64,000 nucleotides of DNA from the NCBI GenBank assembly GCA_030765525.1, contig JAVCCK010000005.1, forward strand, positions 1-64,000, read 5' to 3'. The stretch is from Candidatus Lernaella stagnicola (GTDB lineage Bacteria; Lernaellota; Lernaellaia; Lernaellales; Lernaellaceae). Below the pieces are notes generated by a model. The model was not told the DNA's origin and ran no database searches. It saw nothing but the letters and a program-made list of their open reading frames with translations. A program made the translations under genes and the position numbers. Numbering within the stretch: position 1 is the first letter of the stretch; every line of letters begins with the position of its first letter. This document shows, piece after piece, positions 17,081 to 25,266 of this stretch.

Positions 17081-18049
17081 TCAGACCGGCCGCAGCCCGC
17101 GTTCTTCCAGAAAAACCCTCATTTTCTGCAACAAGCGCGCTTCGAGTTGGCGTACGCGCTCCCGCGTGACACCCAGGTGGTCGCCGATTTCCTGCAGGGT
17201 CAGCGGTTCCTCGGCCAGAAGCCGGTGGTGCAGAATGAAAGCGTCCTTGTCCGAGATATCGATTTCGAACTCGGCCAAAGCTTCGCGGAAACGTTGGATT
17301 TCCTGGTGGTTACCCAGTACTTCATCCTGCCGGGTGTAGCCGCCGGGGATAAGATCGCCGACCGTGCCCTTGCCGTCTTCACCGGCCGGTGCGTCGATGG
17401 ATAGATCGGGTCGGCCGAGTCGTTGTTCCATTTCGACGACGGTTTCGGCGGGCACGTCGAGACGCTCGGCGATGAGCTGCGGCGTCGGCGTATAGCCTTG
17501 AGCTTCCAGCCGTTCCTTCTCTTTTTGGAGGTTGAAAAAGAGTTTTCGCTGAGCCTGTGTCGTGCCGATCTTCACCATGCGCCAATTGTTGAGTATATAG
17601 CGCAGGATGTACGCCTTGATCCACCACGCGGCGTAGCTGGAAAGCTTGACACCCTTGTAAGGGTTGAATTTTTTGACGGCTTGCATCAAGCCGATGTTGC
17701 CTTCCTGGATCAGGTCCATCACTTGGATGAAGGCTCGCTGATACTCCATGGCGATCTTGACCACGAGGCGCAGATTGCCGGTCACGAGGTTGTAAGCCGC
17801 TTTCGGGTCGGCGTTTTCGTAATAATTGACGGCGTGCTCCAATTCCTCATCGCGCGTCAACAAGGGATATTGTCGAAGTTCGGCGAGATAGCGCTGCAAC
17901 GCGCCGGCATAGACGAGACTTGCGTCTTTCGTGCTGCCCGTGGAACGCTTTTTTGCTTTGCCGGCAGCGGTTTTGCTGCTCGATTTCTCGTCGACAATTT
18001 TCGCTTCTACAGGTGCGCCGTTTCCACTCATGTTTTCTACTATCTCCAT
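17081..18049 (-). CDS. rpoH: RNA polymerase sigma factor, RpoH (sigma-32) type
   Basis: The 322-residue protein contains sigma region 2 (NLVTGNLRLVVKIAMEY; DLIQEGNIGLMQAVKKF; SSYAAWWIKAYILRYI), and directly after it QRKLFFNLQKEK, which is the RpoH box that distinguishes heat-shock sigma factors. Region 4 (LTLQEIGDHLGVTRERVRQLE) ends the protein. The first 45 residues are a Lys/Ser-rich extension. ATG 18049 is used, although the second ATG at 18031 has GGAG 13 bases upstream and is possible. RpoH directs transcription of chaperone and protease genes under stress. The long AT-rich upstream region suggests it has its own promoter. Confidence 0.9.
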   Translation of the reverse strand: MEIVENMSGNGAPVEAKIVDEKSSSKTAAGKAKKRSTGSTKDASLVYAGALQRYLAELRQYPLLTRDEELEHAVNYYENADPKAAYNLVTGNLRLVVKIAMEYQRAFIQVMDLIQEGNIGLMQAVKKFNPYKGVKLSSYAAWWIKAYILRYILNNWRMVKIGTTQAQRKLFFNLQKEKERLEAQGYTPTPQLIAERLDVPAETVVEMEQRLGRPDLSIDAPAGEDGKGTVGDLIPGGYTRQDEVLGNHQEIQRFREALAEFEIDISDKDAFILHHRLLAEEPLTLQEIGDHLGVTRERVRQLEARLLQKMRVFLEERGLRPV

Positions 18050-18263
18050 TTGGGTCTTGTTATTTTATGTTTGCCCAACCACCATTTGGCATTTCTTTTT
18101 GCTATATTTCGCACACTTAGCAACCCCGAAATCAAAACAGTGCGCGACTAGATTAGTTATTAGTACCATTGTCTAGACTATTTGTCGATCCTTTTGCGAA
18201 TTACTTACGCTCTTTTTTGCGTGCCCGTATCGATTAAGAGGCCTTCCTTTTCGCGCTTTATGG

Positions 18264-18391
18264 TTGACTGTGCATAAATAATCCCTATCGTTCTGGTTGA
18301 GAACGAAAATGGACACAATCTCTCGCGAAAAGCATGACACGACAAAGACACTACCCTTTATCGCGGGCCCCAAAGGCCCGCGACTTTTTTA
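18264..18391 (+). ncRNA. Candidate intergenic small RNA with own promoter and terminator
   Basis: TTGACT (18264-18269) and TATCGT (18286-18291) are spaced by 16 bases and predict a start near 18298. The transcript would end at an intrinsic terminator whose stem CGCGGGCC (18362-18369) pairs with GGCCCGCG (18375-18382), followed by a T run. No plus-strand gene lies upstream that could use this terminator, so a free RNA of about 95 bases is the simplest reading. It is not 6S, SRP or tmRNA by any motif I can see. Confidence 0.45.
18362..18390 (+). terminator. Orphan Rho-independent terminator
   Basis: An 8-bp GC stem with a 5-base loop is followed by AC and six T residues. It is oriented on the plus strand and sits 230 bp before the next gene. 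Confidence 0.85.
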
Positions 18392-18619
18392 TGGTCGACA
18401 CGGAAAAGTGAAGGAAGTTCCCCGGTAGTTGTTGAAACCCGATCTCTATTGTACACCATTAGCTTCGAAAACAGGTTCCTTTTTTTCTTTTTTTTCTCTA
18501 ACGGGTTCATATTATGCGCATTTTTACCGATAGACATTAAGATTAATGTTGACGGTGTCATCGGATGGTGGAGCCTTACTGCAGCGCGGCACTTCGCTAC
18601 CGGGAGAAAAAACAGAGTT

Positions 18620-19564
18620 ATGAAGACCAACCGAATCGGCGACACCGATCTTGTAGTTTCCGAGATCGCGCTGGGGACGACAGGAATCGGCGGACACAAC
18701 CTGTTCGTGAATATCGACGAAGTGGACTCGGCGACGACCGTGCGCCGGGCATGGGAATCGGGCGTTAGTTTTTTCGATACGGCTGATTATTACGGGCTGG
18801 GTCGGGCGGAGACGCTGCTGGGCAAGATTTTGCCGCGGGAAGCCGTGATCGCCTCGAAAGGCGGGCTGCGGTGGAACCAGGAAGGCAAATTCGCCGGCCG
18901 GGACATCAGCCCGGCGCATCTGCGCAACGCGGTGACGGCGAGCCTACGACGATTGGGTCGGGACGTGATCGACCTGTATTATCTGCATGCGCCGGACGGC
19001 AAGACCGATATTGCCGACGCCTTCGGCGAACTGGTGAAGATGCGCGATGAGGGCAAGATACGCTATTTGGGTGTCTCCAACGTTACGTTGGAGGAGTTGG
19101 AGGACGTCATGGAAGTCGGGTCGGTCGCCGCGGTGCAGAGTCAGTTCAGCCTGTTTGATCGCCGGCCCGCGCGCAGCGGCATGCTGGCGTACTGTCAGGC
19201 GCACGGCATCGCGTTTATTCCTTATGGAGTGCTGGCTTTCGGCATTCTGGGAGGAAAATACCGGCGCGATTTTCGCTTGGCGGAACACGATTGGCGCAAC
19301 AATCAGGCGATTTTCGACCGACGAAACTACCCCTACGTGATCGCCGCCGCGCATCGGTTGCGGGATAAGGCGGCGCGCATGGGCGTGCCCCTGACCCACG
19401 TTGCGATCCGCTGGGTGCTGCAACAGCCGGCGGTGCCCACGGCGCTGGTCGGCGCGAAGCACCCGGAGCAAATCGAAGACAACGCGATGGTAACGGACTT
19501 TTCGCTTTCCTCTCAGGAAATGGAAGACATCGAACAAATTGTGGGCGACCTACGGATTTTTTAG
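18620..19564 (+). CDS. Aldo/keto reductase
   Basis: The 314-residue protein begins MKTNRIGDTDLVVSEIALG, the usual start of the family. The catalytic Asp and Tyr are in FFDTADYYGLG (about residues 50-60), the Lys in EAVIASKGG, and the His in DLYYLHAPDG; NADPH-binding residues are in the C-terminal ALVGAKHPEQIEDN segment. Family enzymes reduce aldehydes and ketones with NADPH in the cytoplasm. The start ATG 18620 follows GGGAG by about 13 bases. The substrate is unknown. It is followed by nikR after 66 bp with a separate promoter. Confidence 0.88.
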   Translation: MKTNRIGDTDLVVSEIALGTTGIGGHNLFVNIDEVDSATTVRRAWESGVSFFDTADYYGLGRAETLLGKILPREAVIASKGGLRWNQEGKFAGRDISPAHLRNAVTASLRRLGRDVIDLYYLHAPDGKTDIADAFGELVKMRDEGKIRYLGVSNVTLEELEDVMEVGSVAAVQSQFSLFDRRPARSGMLAYCQAHGIAFIPYGVLAFGILGGKYRRDFRLAEHDWRNNQAIFDRRNYPYVIAAAHRLRDKAARMGVPLTHVAIRWVLQQPAVPTALVGAKHPEQIEDNAMVTDFSLSSQEMEDIEQIVGDLRIF

Positions 19565-19571
19565 GCGCTCG

Positions 19572-19600
19572 TTGACCCTCGATCCACACCCGGCTATTCT
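19572..19600 (+). promoter_or_regulatory. Candidate sigma-70 promoter of nikR
   Basis: TTGACC (19572-19577) and TATTCT (19595-19600) are separated by 17 bases, 30 bases before the nikR start codon. No clear palindromic NikR operator overlaps it. Confidence 0.5.
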
Positions 19601-19630
19601 CCACGAGACTCACACCTGGGAGATGTAATC

Positions 19631-20050
19631 ATGCCGAAAGACCCTGTTTCTCGTATCGGTGTGTCCTTACCGCCGGACCTGCTTGAGCGCTTCGATCACT
19701 ATATCGAGGAAAAGGGTTACGAAACGCGCTCGAAAGCCATCGCGGATCTCATGCGCGAGGCGTTGCTGCGCGAGGAATGGGGAGAGGCCCATGCCGAAGT
19801 CGTCGGCGCGGTTACGCTGGTCTACGATCATCACACCCGCGGGCTTTCCGAAAAGCTGACGTCCATTCAGCACGATCATCACGACATCGTAGTGGCCACC
19901 ACGCACGTACACATCGATCACGCCCGGTGTTTGGAGATTACCGTGTTGCGAGGTCGAGTGGAGGATGTCCGGGAGATCGGCGAGCGGATGATCAGCTCCC
20001 GGGGTGTGTTGCACGGCAAGATCGTTTTCGCCGCCACCGAGTCCCGCTAG
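19631..20050 (+). CDS. nikR: Nickel-responsive regulator NikR
   Basis: The 139-residue protein has an N-terminal ribbon-helix-helix DNA-binding domain (RIGVSLPPDLLERFD, residues 8-22) and a C-terminal ACT-like nickel domain. The square-planar nickel ligands of the family are present with the same spacing: His81, His92, His94 and Cys100. NikR represses nickel uptake genes when nickel is bound, but no nickel transporter, hydrogenase or urease gene is in this window, so its targets are elsewhere. ATG 19631 follows GGGAG. Its stop codon shares the palindrome CTAG with the stop of the convergent SGNH gene. Confidence 0.93.
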   Translation: MPKDPVSRIGVSLPPDLLERFDHYIEEKGYETRSKAIADLMREALLREEWGEAHAEVVGAVTLVYDHHTRGLSEKLTSIQHDHHDIVVATTHVHIDHARCLEITVLRGRVEDVREIGERMISSRGVLHGKIVFAATESR

Positions 20051-21165
20051 GGAACCAGCGCACTTTTTCCCCTCAGCCATGACGCCGCCAACGCGGCCAG
20101 TTTCTCGCCCGCCAAACGGTGGCCGAGCGCGGCCGGATGGCAGTCGTCCCGGTGCGCGTAGAGTTCGGGATGGTTGCGATACACACGGAAAGTCTCCGCG
20201 AGGTTGAGGTGGGTGATGCCCTCGTCGGCCAGCAGCTTGGTCACCTCGTCGATGATCCAGGGCCTCGTTTCGTGCAGCATGTGCCGGTAGGGAAAGACGA
20301 CGACGAGGAAGCGCGCGCCGAGTTTCTCTTCGGTGAAGCGGCGCATGGCGGTCAAGTGTTTTCGGAGGCGCGGCAGGCCGGTGCCGTCGGCGTAGATCTT
20401 CTCCAACTGGCGGCGGGTTTTTTGGGCGTAACGATCGGCCATGCGCGGGGCGGCGCCGGGGATTTTCCATGCCCATTCCTGGGCGCCGCGGATGATCAGA
20501 TTGACGAAATAGCTTTTGTCGAAATCGAGGCGGTATGTCTTCAGGCGTTCCTTGGCGCGTTGGAGCGTGCCACGTTTCTCGGCTTCCTTGGCGGCCTGTA
20601 TGCGGGCGTCGTCAGCCGGGCTGAGCGGCTCGGCGTCGTTGAGACACAGGCCGACCACGACGATCTCGGGCGCGAGTTGCGGACCCACCTCACGCAGGAG
20701 TAGGTCGTATTGCGCGACGGCGAAACCGTTGACGCCGCAGTTGCACATATCGAGCGGCGAATCTTGTTGGGCGAGGGTGGTCTCGGCGACGTTGTCGAAG
20801 CGTTGGTCTATCGGCAAGGGGCTGCCGAAGGTGATCGAATCGCCCAGGACGATCGCCCGCGGCACGTCGGGGGACGGTGTCGGGTTCCACTCGGTATCGC
20901 GGAAGCCGGCGGCATTGATGTTGATTTCGACGTCGCGGTAACGAGGCGACATGAAGCGCCCGCGAAAGCCGGGGTGGTAGCGGTGGCCGATGGTTTCGTC
21001 GGGTATGATCAGGCCCTCGGGGTATCCGTAGTAAGCCGGGCGGGCGGTCATGGGATTGATGATGCGCACGGTCGCCTCGGCCGCCAGGAACACGATGGCG
21101 TAGGCGAGCAGCAAAAAGAGGACGCGGCGCCGCGTCCACCGCGGTTTCGATCGCTTAGGAGGCAT
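20047..21165 (-). CDS. Membrane-anchored SGNH/GDSL hydrolase
   Basis: The 372-residue protein has a cytoplasmic basic stretch, one membrane span (VLFLLLAYAIVFLAAEATV, residues 15-33) and a periplasmic or exported SGNH domain. Block I is VLGDSITFG with the catalytic Ser near residue 110, block II is the Gly in GVNGFA, block III is LCLNDAE, and block V is DDCHPAALGH with the Asp-x2-His pair near residue 350. Such proteins act as esterases or O-acetyltransferase-associated enzymes on cell-surface glycans or lipids. It overlaps nikR by 4 bases at the 3' ends. The ribosome binding site is poor. Confidence 0.82.
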   Translation of the reverse strand: MPPKRSKPRWTRRRVLFLLLAYAIVFLAAEATVRIINPMTARPAYYGYPEGLIIPDETIGHRYHPGFRGRFMSPRYRDVEININAAGFRDTEWNPTPSPDVPRAIVLGDSITFGSPLPIDQRFDNVAETTLAQQDSPLDMCNCGVNGFAVAQYDLLLREVGPQLAPEIVVVGLCLNDAEPLSPADDARIQAAKEAEKRGTLQRAKERLKTYRLDFDKSYFVNLIIRGAQEWAWKIPGAAPRMADRYAQKTRRQLEKIYADGTGLPRLRKHLTAMRRFTEEKLGARFLVVVFPYRHMLHETRPWIIDEVTKLLADEGITHLNLAETFRVYRNHPELYAHRDDCHPAALGHRLAGEKLAALAASWLRGKSALVP

Positions 21166-21335
21166 GCATTTGTGTACCAGAAAGAGCGGCGGGCCTCAAT
21201 CGTTTTTGGCCGGTTTGGTACTCGGCGCTGAGGCTATCGCCCCCGGGCAAGGCCGAATGAAGCTTGATCTTTGCTCTCGCGCTTGCTAAAAATTCGTCAA
21301 TCCGTTTCCAGATCCGAAGAATCAATGAGGAAGCC

Positions 21336-21965
21336 ATGAAAAAATTCAGCCTTATTCTAGTTATCGTGGTCTTGGCGCTTCTGTGGGGCGGCGGCCAAGC
21401 TCTGTACACCGTCATCAAAAACCCCGAGCCGCTGACGATGACCTGCGAGGAGTACGCCAAGCAGCGACCGGACCGGGAATGGGTGAAACTTACGGATTGC
21501 GCGTTGGTTATACCCGAAGCCGCTTTTATCGGGCACAGTTCGATTACCCAGGTTTACGTTCCGGTCGTGCCCGGGGCTGTCAATTTTTACGAGGACAATC
21601 CGAAAGTCAGCCTGGTGCTTAACTCCCGCGACGAGGGCTTGCGTCAGACCGTGCGAAAATTGATCGATTTGGACAAGGTCACCGACGAAGCAAAAATCGA
21701 AGAATTCATGGTAGATCACTACGACGACTTGTTTCCCCGCCGGAACATCGAGGGCACGGTGAAGTTCGGCATTGAACTCGACAGCGACGAACGCAAACAG
21801 TTGTCGGGGTTAAGCGGCTACTTGGCAAAAAACTTCGTCATCGTGGCCGACGGCGAAGCGCCCGATCTGAAGCTCGCTCTGATCATGTTCGGCGCTGGTA
21901 TTGCCCTGGCGTTGTTGTTGGCGTGGTTGTGGCTGCGTCCCGGACGGCATCGGGAGTCGGCCTGA
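21336..21965 (+). CDS. Membrane protein with two terminal spans, function unknown
   Basis: The 209-residue protein starts at ATG 21336 behind GAGGAAG. Hydrophobic segments lie at both ends (KFSLILVIVVLALLWGGGQALY, residues 3-24, and ALIMFGAGIALALLLAWLWL near the C-terminus), with a roughly 160-residue soluble domain between them that should face the periplasm. That domain has CEEYAKQRPDREWVKLTDC, two Cys that may form a disulfide, and no catalytic motif I recognise. It is followed by another small membrane protein gene after 144 bp. Confidence 0.65.
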   Translation: MKKFSLILVIVVLALLWGGGQALYTVIKNPEPLTMTCEEYAKQRPDREWVKLTDCALVIPEAAFIGHSSITQVYVPVVPGAVNFYEDNPKVSLVLNSRDEGLRQTVRKLIDLDKVTDEAKIEEFMVDHYDDLFPRRNIEGTVKFGIELDSDERKQLSGLSGYLAKNFVIVADGEAPDLKLALIMFGAGIALALLLAWLWLRPGRHRESA

Positions 21966-22109
21966 ATTCGATGACTCTGTGACGCTGACCTGTTTTTTTC
22001 CAGAAACATCTGATCAACGGTGGCGTTTATCCGGGTGGCCGCCGCGCGCAGGTTCGGCTTGCGCGGGTAGAAACGTGTGCGGTATGTTCGGCCCGGGGAG
22101 GAGCACATC

Positions 22110-22616
22110 ATGGGCGTCAAGTGCGATGAGTTCCGTATGTCGTTTACCGCTTGCTACCGCGGTCTCGCGGTAGTCCTTTTCACTTTTCTTTTCGTCCTGC
22201 TGGCGGCTCGCGTTATCAAGGAAGTCGTGTTTTACGATGTTTCGGATTTCGATGCCGCCATGCTGGTCTTGCGGCTGGCTGCCGGTACGGGTTTCGGCCT
22301 TGTTGTCCTGCTGCCTTTCGCGTACGCCCTGGTAGGCCGCTGCCGGGTCACGGTAACAGCGGAGGGAATCGCCGGGCGAAGCTTTTTCGGACGCCTGCGC
22401 CGGATCGAGTGGGCGGACCTCGCGTCGGTGAAGTCGGCGAATTTTCTCACCATGAAATATGCGGAACTTCACGCCAAGAACGGCAAAAGCCTAGTGGTAC
22501 CGCTGTTTCTGGAGGACATGGCCGCGTTTTGCGCGGCGGTTGACAGCGTGGCCCCGCCCGAGAGCCCGCTGATCCCCTTCTTGGAAGAGCGTTCAGCCGG
22601 CCGGAAAATCGCCTAG
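22110..22616 (+). CDS. Small membrane protein with PH-like C-terminal domain
   Basis: The 168-residue protein starts at ATG 22110 behind GGGGAGGAG. Two membrane spans (residues 15-38 and 50-73) are followed by a beta-rich stretch beginning CRVTVTAEGIAGRSFFGRLRRIEWADL, which reads like bacterial PH-like domains of the YdbS type. Function is unknown. The neighbouring 21336-21965 gene also encodes a two-span protein, and the two may form an operon. Confidence 0.6.
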   Translation: MGVKCDEFRMSFTACYRGLAVVLFTFLFVLLAARVIKEVVFYDVSDFDAAMLVLRLAAGTGFGLVVLLPFAYALVGRCRVTVTAEGIAGRSFFGRLRRIEWADLASVKSANFLTMKYAELHAKNGKSLVVPLFLEDMAAFCAAVDSVAPPESPLIPFLEERSAGRKIA

Positions 22617-22679
22617 TCGCCCTTGTCTATCACCATGAATTACTTGTAGAAAGAATAGGATTTGCAGAGGGAGATTACC

Positions 22680-24866
22680 ATGAAACGTTTTATTGTTTTG
22701 TTTGCTTTATGTTTGGTTCTGACCTGGGCCGTGACCGCCACGGCCGATCCCTCGGCGCCCGGCGCGTCGCAAGAACGACTGGAAGCGAGCGGCCTGTCGT
22801 GGGCAAGCGGCAAGACGCCGCTTTCGAAACTTTCGGTCGAACAAAAGAAAGCGATGCTTGGTTGGCGGCCGAATCCGACGATTAACGACCTGCCGCGTTT
22901 CAAGTCGAAGCTCTCGATGGCGGACGTGCCGCATCACTTGGATTGGCGGGAATACGGCGGCGACTTCATCACGCCGATCCGGGATCAGAGCGACTGCGGA
23001 TCGTGCTACGCATTTTCGGGCGTCGGCGCGATCGAAGCGGCTTGGGCAATCAAGATGGGTCTTAACGACCCGCAATTGAATTTATCCGAACAGTACATCG
23101 TCAGTTGCCAAAGTATCTTTGGTTGCGACGGCGGCTGGATGACCGACGTGTTGGTCGCGGCACGCGACGCGGGTATTCCCGACGAGGATTGCTTCACGTA
23201 CGGCGCGCGTGATTATGAGTGCAACCGTAAATGCGAAGACTGGGCGCGGCGCACGTTGATGCTGGAAGACTTCGAAGTGGTGCTCAACGAAGAAGCCGAC
23301 ACGCCGGAAGAATACGAGGCCATCGTCATGGCTCTGCAAGAGGGGCCGGTCACGGTGGGCTTTGATGTGTACGAAAACTTTTTCGAGTACGAACACGGCG
23401 TCTACGGCTACACGTCGGGGATGCTCCTGGGTGGTCACGGCGTGGTGATCATCGGTTACGACATCGATGCGCAGTACTGGATCTGCAAAAACTCGTGGGG
23501 TTCGAGCTTTGGCGAAAGCGGCATGTTCCGCATCGAGTGGGGCATCTCGGGATTCGGCCGCGAGGTGATGCTGCCCATCACGCCGCCGTGCACCCAAAAT
23601 GATTTGTACCTGCATCCGGTGGATCCCGGCGTCGATTTCATTCGCTACGAGCAAGGCCCGCTGCCGGTGGCGCTGCGCGTAACCGACGACTGCGGCCGCG
23701 GCGCCCAATACGCCGAAGTGACCGCGCGCTACAACGGACAATCCTTCATGCTGTTCGACGACGGCGCGCACAATGACGGCATCGCCGGCGACGGTATTTT
23801 CTGGGGCGCGGTGCCCGCGGCGATGGTAACGCTCGGTCCGGTGGAGATCGCCATCGAAGCCACGTCTCCGGGCATGACCGGCGCGAGCATGACCGTCTAC
23901 GGCGAAGTGAAGAAGCCGGCCGAAGTGTTGTTGATCGCCGATGAAGGCGAAGAAGACGGCTACCTGTTCTACGGGCGGATGCTCGACGACATCGGCGTTG
24001 ATTACGACCTGTGGAGGGTGGTCGACCAGAAGCGGTTCCCGCGCGATTTGTTGGCGCAGGCACACGCGGTGATCTGGTTCACGGGCCCGGCGTTGGGCAC
24101 GTTCTTCGATGCGGAGGAGGTGGCTCTGGCGGCGTTCCTGGATCGGGGCGGCAAGCTGATGATGGTTGGGCAGGATCTAATGCAGAACCTGCACGATCGC
24201 TATTACCGCTTTGCGCGCGATTACCTGAAAGTGAAAACGTACTTCAACGATACCGGTTCAAAAGCGGCCGGCGGTGTGCCGGGCGAGCCCTTGACCGAAG
24301 GCATTGCCTGTCCGCTTACCTACCCCTTCACCGATTATTCGGACACGATCAAAGTGATGGAAGGCGCGACGCCGATCTGGCGTAACGAGGATTTGCGCAA
24401 CATGGGCCTGCGCTTCCCGATGCACGACGCGGCGGACGAGCCGTATCGTTTTGCGTTCGCCGCCTTCCCGCTGCAGGCGATGCCGATGTTTGAAGCGAAG
24501 AAATTCACGGCGCGGGTGATGGATTGGTTCTTCGGCGATGTGTGCCTGGACACCGACGGCGACGGCTTCGGTTACGGCGGCTCGTGCACGGATCCCTATC
24601 AGGATTGCGAAAACGACGACGCGGAAGTCTTCCCGGGCGCCGAGGAGATCTGCGACGACGGCAAAGATAACGACTGCAACGGCCTGGTTGATCTGGACGA
24701 TCCGGCCTGCGAGGACTTCCTCGACGACGACACCACCGGCGACGACGATACCACCGGCGACGACGATACCGCGCCGGTTGACGATGATGATGACGACGAC
24801 AATGACGACGACCAGGTGGCAGGTGATGACGACGACGATGGCGACGACAGCGGTTGCGGCCTATAA
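22680..24866 (+). CDS. Secreted papain-like (C1A) cysteine protease with ThuA-like domain, MopE-like Cys motif and Asp-rich tail
   Basis: The 728-residue protein has a Sec signal peptide (KRFIVLFALCLVLTWAVTATA). The C1A fold is complete: oxyanion Gln103, catalytic Cys109 (DCGSCYAFS), His253 (GGHGVVIIGYD) and Asn271 (CKNSWGSSFG). A beta-sandwich region follows, then from about residue 420 a flavodoxin/amidotransferase-like region (VLLIADEGEEDG, VIWFTGPALG, GGKLMMVGQDL) that looks like ThuA. The C-terminal part holds DTDGDGFGYGG with CDDGKDNDCNGLVD, the putative metal-binding motif seen in MopE and myxobacterial secreted proteins, and ends in repeated DDDTTG units and poly-Asp closing with GCGL. 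The tail may bind calcium or act as a sorting signal. ATG 22680 follows AGAGGGAG. Confidence 0.85.
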   Translation: MKRFIVLFALCLVLTWAVTATADPSAPGASQERLEASGLSWASGKTPLSKLSVEQKKAMLGWRPNPTINDLPRFKSKLSMADVPHHLDWREYGGDFITPIRDQSDCGSCYAFSGVGAIEAAWAIKMGLNDPQLNLSEQYIVSCQSIFGCDGGWMTDVLVAARDAGIPDEDCFTYGARDYECNRKCEDWARRTLMLEDFEVVLNEEADTPEEYEAIVMALQEGPVTVGFDVYENFFEYEHGVYGYTSGMLLGGHGVVIIGYDIDAQYWICKNSWGSSFGESGMFRIEWGISGFGREVMLPITPPCTQNDLYLHPVDPGVDFIRYEQGPLPVALRVTDDCGRGAQYAEVTARYNGQSFMLFDDGAHNDGIAGDGIFWGAVPAAMVTLGPVEIAIEATSPGMTGASMTVYGEVKKPAEVLLIADEGEEDGYLFYGRMLDDIGVDYDLWRVVDQKRFPRDLLAQAHAVIWFTGPALGTFFDAEEVALAAFLDRGGKLMMVGQDLMQNLHDRYYRFARDYLKVKTYFNDTGSKAAGGVPGEPLTEGIACPLTYPFTDYSDTIKVMEGATPIWRNEDLRNMGLRFPMHDAADEPYRFAFAAFPLQAMPMFEAKKFTARVMDWFFGDVCLDTDGDGFGYGGSCTDPYQDCENDDAEVFPGAEEICDDGKDNDCNGLVDLDDPACEDFLDDDTTGDDDTTGDDDTAPVDDDDDDDNDDDQVAGDDDDDGDDSGCGL

Positions 24867-24878
24867 GTCGAGGGCTCG

Positions 24879-25208
24879 ATGCCGATTTATGAGTACGAAC
24901 ACGAAGGCGAGGCCTGCGAAAAAGGCGCGCGCTTCGAGGTGATGCACAAGGCGGGCGAGTCGCCGCTCACGAAGTGCCCGCAATGCGGCGGCTTGGTGCG
25001 GCGTCTTGTGTCCCGGCCGAATATCGCTTCGCCGACCTCCGACCGCGAATTACGGGATCAAGGTTTCACGAAACTGGTCAAGCGCGACGACGGTTTGTAT
25101 GAGAACGTCACGGCGCGTGACGGCGATCCAAAAATCGTCGACAAGCGCGACATGTCGCCTGAGCCCGAGGCAAAGAAAAAGCCCAAGGTCTGGGATCTGG
25201 ACGATTGA
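24879..25208 (+). CDS. FmdB-like zinc-ribbon protein (incomplete ribbon)
   Basis: The 109-residue protein begins MPIYEYEHEG, the hallmark of FmdB-type putative regulators, and has one CPQCGG pair near residue 29. The first CxxC of the family is reduced to a single Cys (EACEKG), so zinc binding is doubtful. The C-terminal half is charged and probably disordered. FmdB-like proteins are small and of unknown biochemical role. It starts 12 bp after the protease stop codon and is likely cotranscribed with it. Confidence 0.7.
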   Translation: MPIYEYEHEGEACEKGARFEVMHKAGESPLTKCPQCGGLVRRLVSRPNIASPTSDRELRDQGFTKLVKRDDGLYENVTARDGDPKIVDKRDMSPEPEAKKKPKVWDLDD

Positions 25209-25212
25209 ACCG

Positions 25213-25246
25213 AAAAAAGCCCCGAGGTGATCGCCCCGGGGCTTTT
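25213..25246. terminator. Bidirectional terminator between convergent genes
   Basis: AAAAGCCCCG (25215-25224) pairs with CGGGGCTTTT (25237-25246). A/T runs on both sides allow use by the FmdB-like gene (+) and the beta-propeller gene (-). Confidence 0.85.
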
Positions 25247-25266
25247 GTTCTTCGTCAACGCGGCGA

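Larger units (their letters stand above)
18050..18619. other. 570-bp intergenic region, AT-richer than its surroundings
   Basis: No supported protein gene lies here. The left part should hold the rpoH promoter (minus strand); the middle holds a candidate promoter and terminator for a small plus-strand RNA (18264-18391); the right part (18392-18619) leads into the aldo/keto reductase gene. A 66-codon minus-strand frame at 18173-18373 ends within the small-RNA region and has no recognisable character. Confidence 0.7.

Noticed and set aside
18173-18373. Small minus-strand protein of 66 residues between rpoH and the reductase
   Set aside because: No ribosome binding site, no domain, and it overlaps the candidate small RNA and its promoter.
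19565-19630. NikR operator
   Set aside because: No convincing inverted repeat overlaps the nikR promoter.
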